From: RGIG4708 sp045633845
GTDB taxonomy: Bacteria > Bacillota > Clostridia > UMGS1810
Length of the DNA: 64,000 bases
Assembly: GCA_045633845.1 (NCBI GenBank)
Contig: JAZQZC010000017.1
Coordinates: 4,935-68,934 of the forward strand
Direction of reading: 5' to 3'
This document shows, piece by piece, positions 61,213 through 64,000 of this stretch; position 1 is the first letter of the stretch, and each line of letters starts with the position of its first letter. Under the pieces are notes generated by a model. It did not search any database. It was not told the DNA's origin and saw nothing but the letters and a program-made list of their open reading frames with translations. Both the position numbers and the translations under genes were made by a program.

Positions 61213-61887
61213 CTAAATGTTTTCTATTTGCCAGTCAATAGGCTGCAAATTGTTTTTTGCAAGAAATTCGTTGGCAAGTTTAAAATGATTACATCCAAAA
61301 AATCCTCTTGAAGCCGACAAAGGGCTAGGGTGTACGCTTGTAAGTACAAGGTGCTTTTTACCATCAATAAACCAAGCCTTTGACTTTGCATTATTGCCCC
61401 ACAGCATAAACACAACAGGCTCATTTTTTAAATTGATTTTTTTGATAATTGCATCAGTGAGTATTTCCCAGCCTTTTCCGCTGTGTGAATTTGCATTATC
61501 TGCCTGAACTGTGAGCGCAGTATTTAACAAAAGTACTCCCTGTTTTGCCCATTTTTCGAGGTAGCCGTTGTTTGGAATATAACATCCGAGGGATGTACTC
61601 AGTTCTTTGTATATATTACGCAGCGACGGCGGAATGGCTATGCCCTTTTTTACCGAAAAAGCAAGCCCATGGGCCTCACCCTCACCGTGATACGGGTCCT
61701 GACCGAGTATAACAACCTTAACATTTTCATACGAAGTAAGCTTTAGTGCATTAAAAATATCGTTCATATGCGGATAAATTGTTTTGGTGGAATATTCTAT
61801 TTTTAAAAATTCTCTAAGACGCAAGTAATATTCTTTATTAAATTCATCTTTAAGCAATTCATCCCAGCTGTTATCAAGTTTTACCAT
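61213..61887 (-). CDS. ung: Uracil-DNA glycosylase
   Basis: A 224-residue family 1 enzyme that removes uracil from DNA. The catalytic VILGQDPYHGEGEAHGLAFS (Asp in QDPYH, about residue 64) and the C-terminal HPSPLSASRGFFG loop (His) are intact. The ATG at 61887 follows AGGTG; the in-frame GTG at 61896 lies in that site. It is 19 bp after typA. Confidence 0.96.
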   Translation of the reverse strand: MVKLDNSWDELLKDEFNKEYYLRLREFLKIEYSTKTIYPHMNDIFNALKLTSYENVKVVILGQDPYHGEGEAHGLAFSVKKGIAIPPSLRNIYKELSTSLGCYIPNNGYLEKWAKQGVLLLNTALTVQADNANSHSGKGWEILTDAIIKKINLKNEPVVFMLWGNNAKSKAWFIDGKKHLVLTSVHPSPLSASRGFFGCNHFKLANEFLAKNNLQPIDWQIENI

Positions 61888-61906
61888 ATAAGGCACCTGC
61901 CAATCA

Positions 61907-63721
61907 TTAGTTTTTCTTGGATTTAGCTCTTAAGGATTTGTCAAGAATTTTCTTTCTAATTCTTAAGTTGTTGGGTGTGATTTCCAAAAGCTCATCATCA
62001 GCCAAAAATTCTATACAATTTTCAAGACTCATAGATATTGGTGTAATAAGCCTGAGTGCATCATCGGAGCCGGCAGCACGAGTGTTGGTAACGTGCTTCT
62101 TTTTGCACACATTAACAACTATGTCCTCTCCTCTGTTTGTTTCACCTACAACCATGCCCTCATATACATTTACGCCGGGTCCAATAAACAGCGAGCCTCT
62201 CTCCTGAGAGTTGTACAAGCCGTAAGAAACTGCCTCGCCATCCTCAAATGCAATCAACGAGCCGCGTGAACGCGTAGGGATGTCGCCTTTGTATTCTTCA
62301 TAGCCTGTCAAAACGTGGTTCATTATACCATTACCTCTTGTATCTGTAAGAAGCTGAGAGCGGTAACCAATGAGGCTGCGCGATGGTATATTAAACTCAA
62401 GGCGTGTAAATCCGTTTGAGCCTGTATTCATATTGAGCATCTGGCCTTTACGTTCGCTGAGCTTTTCTATTACGGCTCCCACGTATTCATCAGGTACATC
62501 AACAACAAGGTATTCAACAGGCTCCATATTTACACCATCTACAACCTTGTTGATTACTTCAGGCTTAGATACCTGAAACTCATATCCCTGACGTCTCATA
62601 GTTTCTATAAGTATAGAAAGATGCAATTCTCCCCTGCCCGATACTTTAAAGCAATCTGCCGAGTCGGTTTCTTCCACCTTAAGGCTTACGTTTGTTGCGG
62701 TTTCTTTAAAAAGTCTGTCACGCAAATGCCTTGATGTAACATACTGACCATCCTGACCTGCAAATGGGCTGTCATTGACAGAAAAGTTCATCGAAAGTGT
62801 CGGCTCATCTATATCAATAAACGGAAGCGGCTCTATGCAGTCTACTGCGCAAAGAGTTTCACCTATGTGAACATCCGATACACCAGACACCTGTACAATG
62901 TCACCAACAGACGCCTCGTTTGTTTCAACTCGTGTAAGACCCTGATACTCATATATTTTTGTAAGACGCACATTAGAGGTTGTTCCGTCTTTTTTGCAAA
63001 GAGCAACTGTCTGACCAACAGTCATTTTACCTCTTTCAATTCTACCGACAGCCATTGTGCCTACATATTCATCATACTCAATGTTTGATACAAGCATCTG
63101 GAATGGTCCGTCAAGCTCTCCTTTTGGTGCAGGTACATGCTCAACAATTGCATCATACAAAGGCTTTAAATCAGTACCTTTGGTTTCGGGGTCAAGTACA
63201 GCATATCCGTCACGACCTGAGGCAAATACAACAGGCGAGTTAAACTGGTCATCTGTCGCATCAAGCTCCAAAAACAGCTCGAGCATTTCGTCAACAACCT
63301 CGTGCGGGCGCGCATTTGGCCGATCGATTTTATTTACCACGATTATTGGTTTTATATTAAGCGAAAGTGCTTTTTTGAGTACAAAGCGTGTTTGAGGCAT
63401 ACAACCTTCAAAGGCATCAACAAGCACAAGTACGCCGTCAACCATTTTAAGCACTCGTTCTACCTCGCCGCCAAAATCGGCATGTCCGGGAGTATCAACA
63501 ACATTAATTCTTATTCCGTTGTACATAAGAGATGTATTTTTTGAAAGTATGGTAATACCTCTTTCTCTCTCAAGGTCATTGTTGTCCATTACTCTCTCGT
63601 CTACCTGCTGATTTTCTCTGAAAATGCCGCTCTGCTTAAGAAGCCCGTCAACAAGTGTGGTTTTGCCGTGGTCAACGTGAGCAATTATAGCAACATTTCG
63701 CAAATTTTGTATTGTATCCAT
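61907..63721 (-). CDS. typA: Ribosome-associated GTPase TypA/BipA
   Basis: A 604-residue translational GTPase acting in ribosome assembly and stress. IIAHVDHGKTTLVDGLL (G1), RGITILSKNTS (switch), DTPGHADFGGEVER (G3), NKIDRPNARP (G4), and the C-terminal BipA-specific region with NVCKKKHVTNTRAAGSDDA are diagnostic. GAAAGGAAA precedes the ATG. The upstream region holds long palindromes. Confidence 0.97.
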   Translation of the reverse strand: MDTIQNLRNVAIIAHVDHGKTTLVDGLLKQSGIFRENQQVDERVMDNNDLERERGITILSKNTSLMYNGIRINVVDTPGHADFGGEVERVLKMVDGVLVLVDAFEGCMPQTRFVLKKALSLNIKPIIVVNKIDRPNARPHEVVDEMLELFLELDATDDQFNSPVVFASGRDGYAVLDPETKGTDLKPLYDAIVEHVPAPKGELDGPFQMLVSNIEYDEYVGTMAVGRIERGKMTVGQTVALCKKDGTTSNVRLTKIYEYQGLTRVETNEASVGDIVQVSGVSDVHIGETLCAVDCIEPLPFIDIDEPTLSMNFSVNDSPFAGQDGQYVTSRHLRDRLFKETATNVSLKVEETDSADCFKVSGRGELHLSILIETMRRQGYEFQVSKPEVINKVVDGVNMEPVEYLVVDVPDEYVGAVIEKLSERKGQMLNMNTGSNGFTRLEFNIPSRSLIGYRSQLLTDTRGNGIMNHVLTGYEEYKGDIPTRSRGSLIAFEDGEAVSYGLYNSQERGSLFIGPGVNVYEGMVVGETNRGEDIVVNVCKKKHVTNTRAAGSDDALRLITPISMSLENCIEFLADDELLEITPNNLRIRKKILDKSLRAKSKKN

Positions 63722-63775
63722 ATGTGTATTTCCTTTCAGGGTTAATTATAGCCATTGGAGGATTATCCGAACCCG

Positions 63776-63882
63776 CCTGAAAGTCAGTATTTTCGGTGCT
63801 TTTTGGATTGTCGTCCTTGAAAGACACGAGCATTCCTTCGTCCTCCGCACCAAAAATCCCTCGAAAATACGAGCCTTTCAGG
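63776..63882. repeat. Long imperfect palindrome upstream of typA
   Basis: Three paired blocks line up in order: CCTGAAAG (63776-63783) with CTTTCAGG (63875-63882), GTATTTTCG (63787-63795) with CGAAAATAC (63862-63870), and TTTTTGG (63800-63806) with CCAAAAA (63850-63856). Small internal loops separate them and a 43-nt apex remains. It is probably an intergenic repeat family member. Confidence 0.6.
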
Positions 63883-63911
63883 TCGAAGAATTTAAATATA
63901 ATAAAAATTGT

Positions 63912-63975
63912 TGTAAACAAGGCAAAAGCGCAGCGAATACTTGATGTATTTGCGAGCATTTTAACACAGTTTACA
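63912..63975. repeat. Second palindrome upstream of typA
   Basis: TGTAAAC (63912-63918) pairs with GTTTACA (63969-63975) around an inner hairpin, GCGAATAC (63933-63940) with GTATTTGC (63946-63953; one G-T). It is 30 bp beyond the first palindrome. The rest of 63722-64000 shows no credible gene. Confidence 0.5.
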
Positions 63976-64000
63976 GGAATTTTTATATATTTAAATCGGA

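Noticed and set aside
63672..63959. A 95-codon minus-strand reading frame overlapping the typA start
   Set aside because: It runs through two palindromes and into typA in another frame, with no family resemblance; it is best explained as translated repeat sequence.

Overview
This is an A+T-rich bacterial chromosome segment from an endospore-forming member of the Clostridia; the gene content suggests an uncultured, gut-type Oscillospiraceae/Eubacteriales lineage. The reasons are a spoIIIA operon, spoIID, a spoIIQ-like gene and cwlD, a sigH-type sigma factor, the yybS-gdpP-rplI-dnaB gene order, Firmicute-type promoters (TTGACA-N17-TATAAT) and strong Shine-Dalgarno sites. No phage, insertion sequence, CRISPR array or rRNA operon was seen.

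Layout. 1-5.07 kb: the end of a cell-surface polysaccharide cluster (glycosyltransferase, pyruvyl transferase, Wzx-type flippase, FrhB-like iron-sulfur protein). 5.1-6.4 kb: tadA, ttcA and a tRNA-Gly. 6.6-13.7 kb: the collinear translation/envelope cluster rpsB-tsf-pyrH-frr-uppS-cdsA-dxr-rseP, with a structured leader before rpsB. 13.8-19 kb: a LOG protein, a membrane protein, cwlD, citrate synthase, spoIID and spoIIQ. 19.2-27.8 kb (minus strand): ftsH, hpt, tilS, dnaB, rplI, gdpP and a yybS-like gene. 28-29.8 kb: lepA. 29.9-43.8 kb: a long minus-strand series from spoIIIAA-AH through asp23, nusB, xseA, xseB, a large non-coding RNA, its membrane protein, dxs, tlyA, radC and others to a Xer-type recombinase. 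43.9-50.8 kb: sigH, a glycolipid-like trio (PAP2, glycosyltransferase, CrtO-like), a transporter, rlmH, a cysteine desulfurase with a DUF3343 protein, and mreB/mbl. 50.8-55.8 kb: kdgK-eda, an alaR/alaT-like pair, trmL and degV. 56-59.9 kb: pgk-tpiA-gpmI. 59.9-63.7 kb: tyrS, ung, typA.

The most notable content is a roughly 640-nt RNA (36504-37144, minus) lying between xseB and a 185-residue membrane protein followed by dxs. Size, position, pairing of its two ends and the neighbouring protein identify it as an OLE RNA with its partner OapA, a large ribonucleoprotein of Gram-positive bacteria whose molecular role is still unsettled. It is not preceded here by ispA.

Other points worth checking are: an in-frame TGA at codon 44 of spoIIIAA; a one-base frameshift in a CrtO-like acyltransferase; a 28-bp palindrome with dif-like 11-6-11 geometry just upstream of the Xer recombinase; a 280-bp element between tpiA and gpmI bounded by 22-bp inverted repeats carrying tRNA T-arm sequence; a tRNA-minihelix-like hairpin before the DUF3343 gene; and tandem long palindromes upstream of typA. 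Several genes appear to use TTG starts (cdsA, rseP, tilS, the DUF2156 gene, the cysteine desulfurase), judged from ribosome-binding-site placement.
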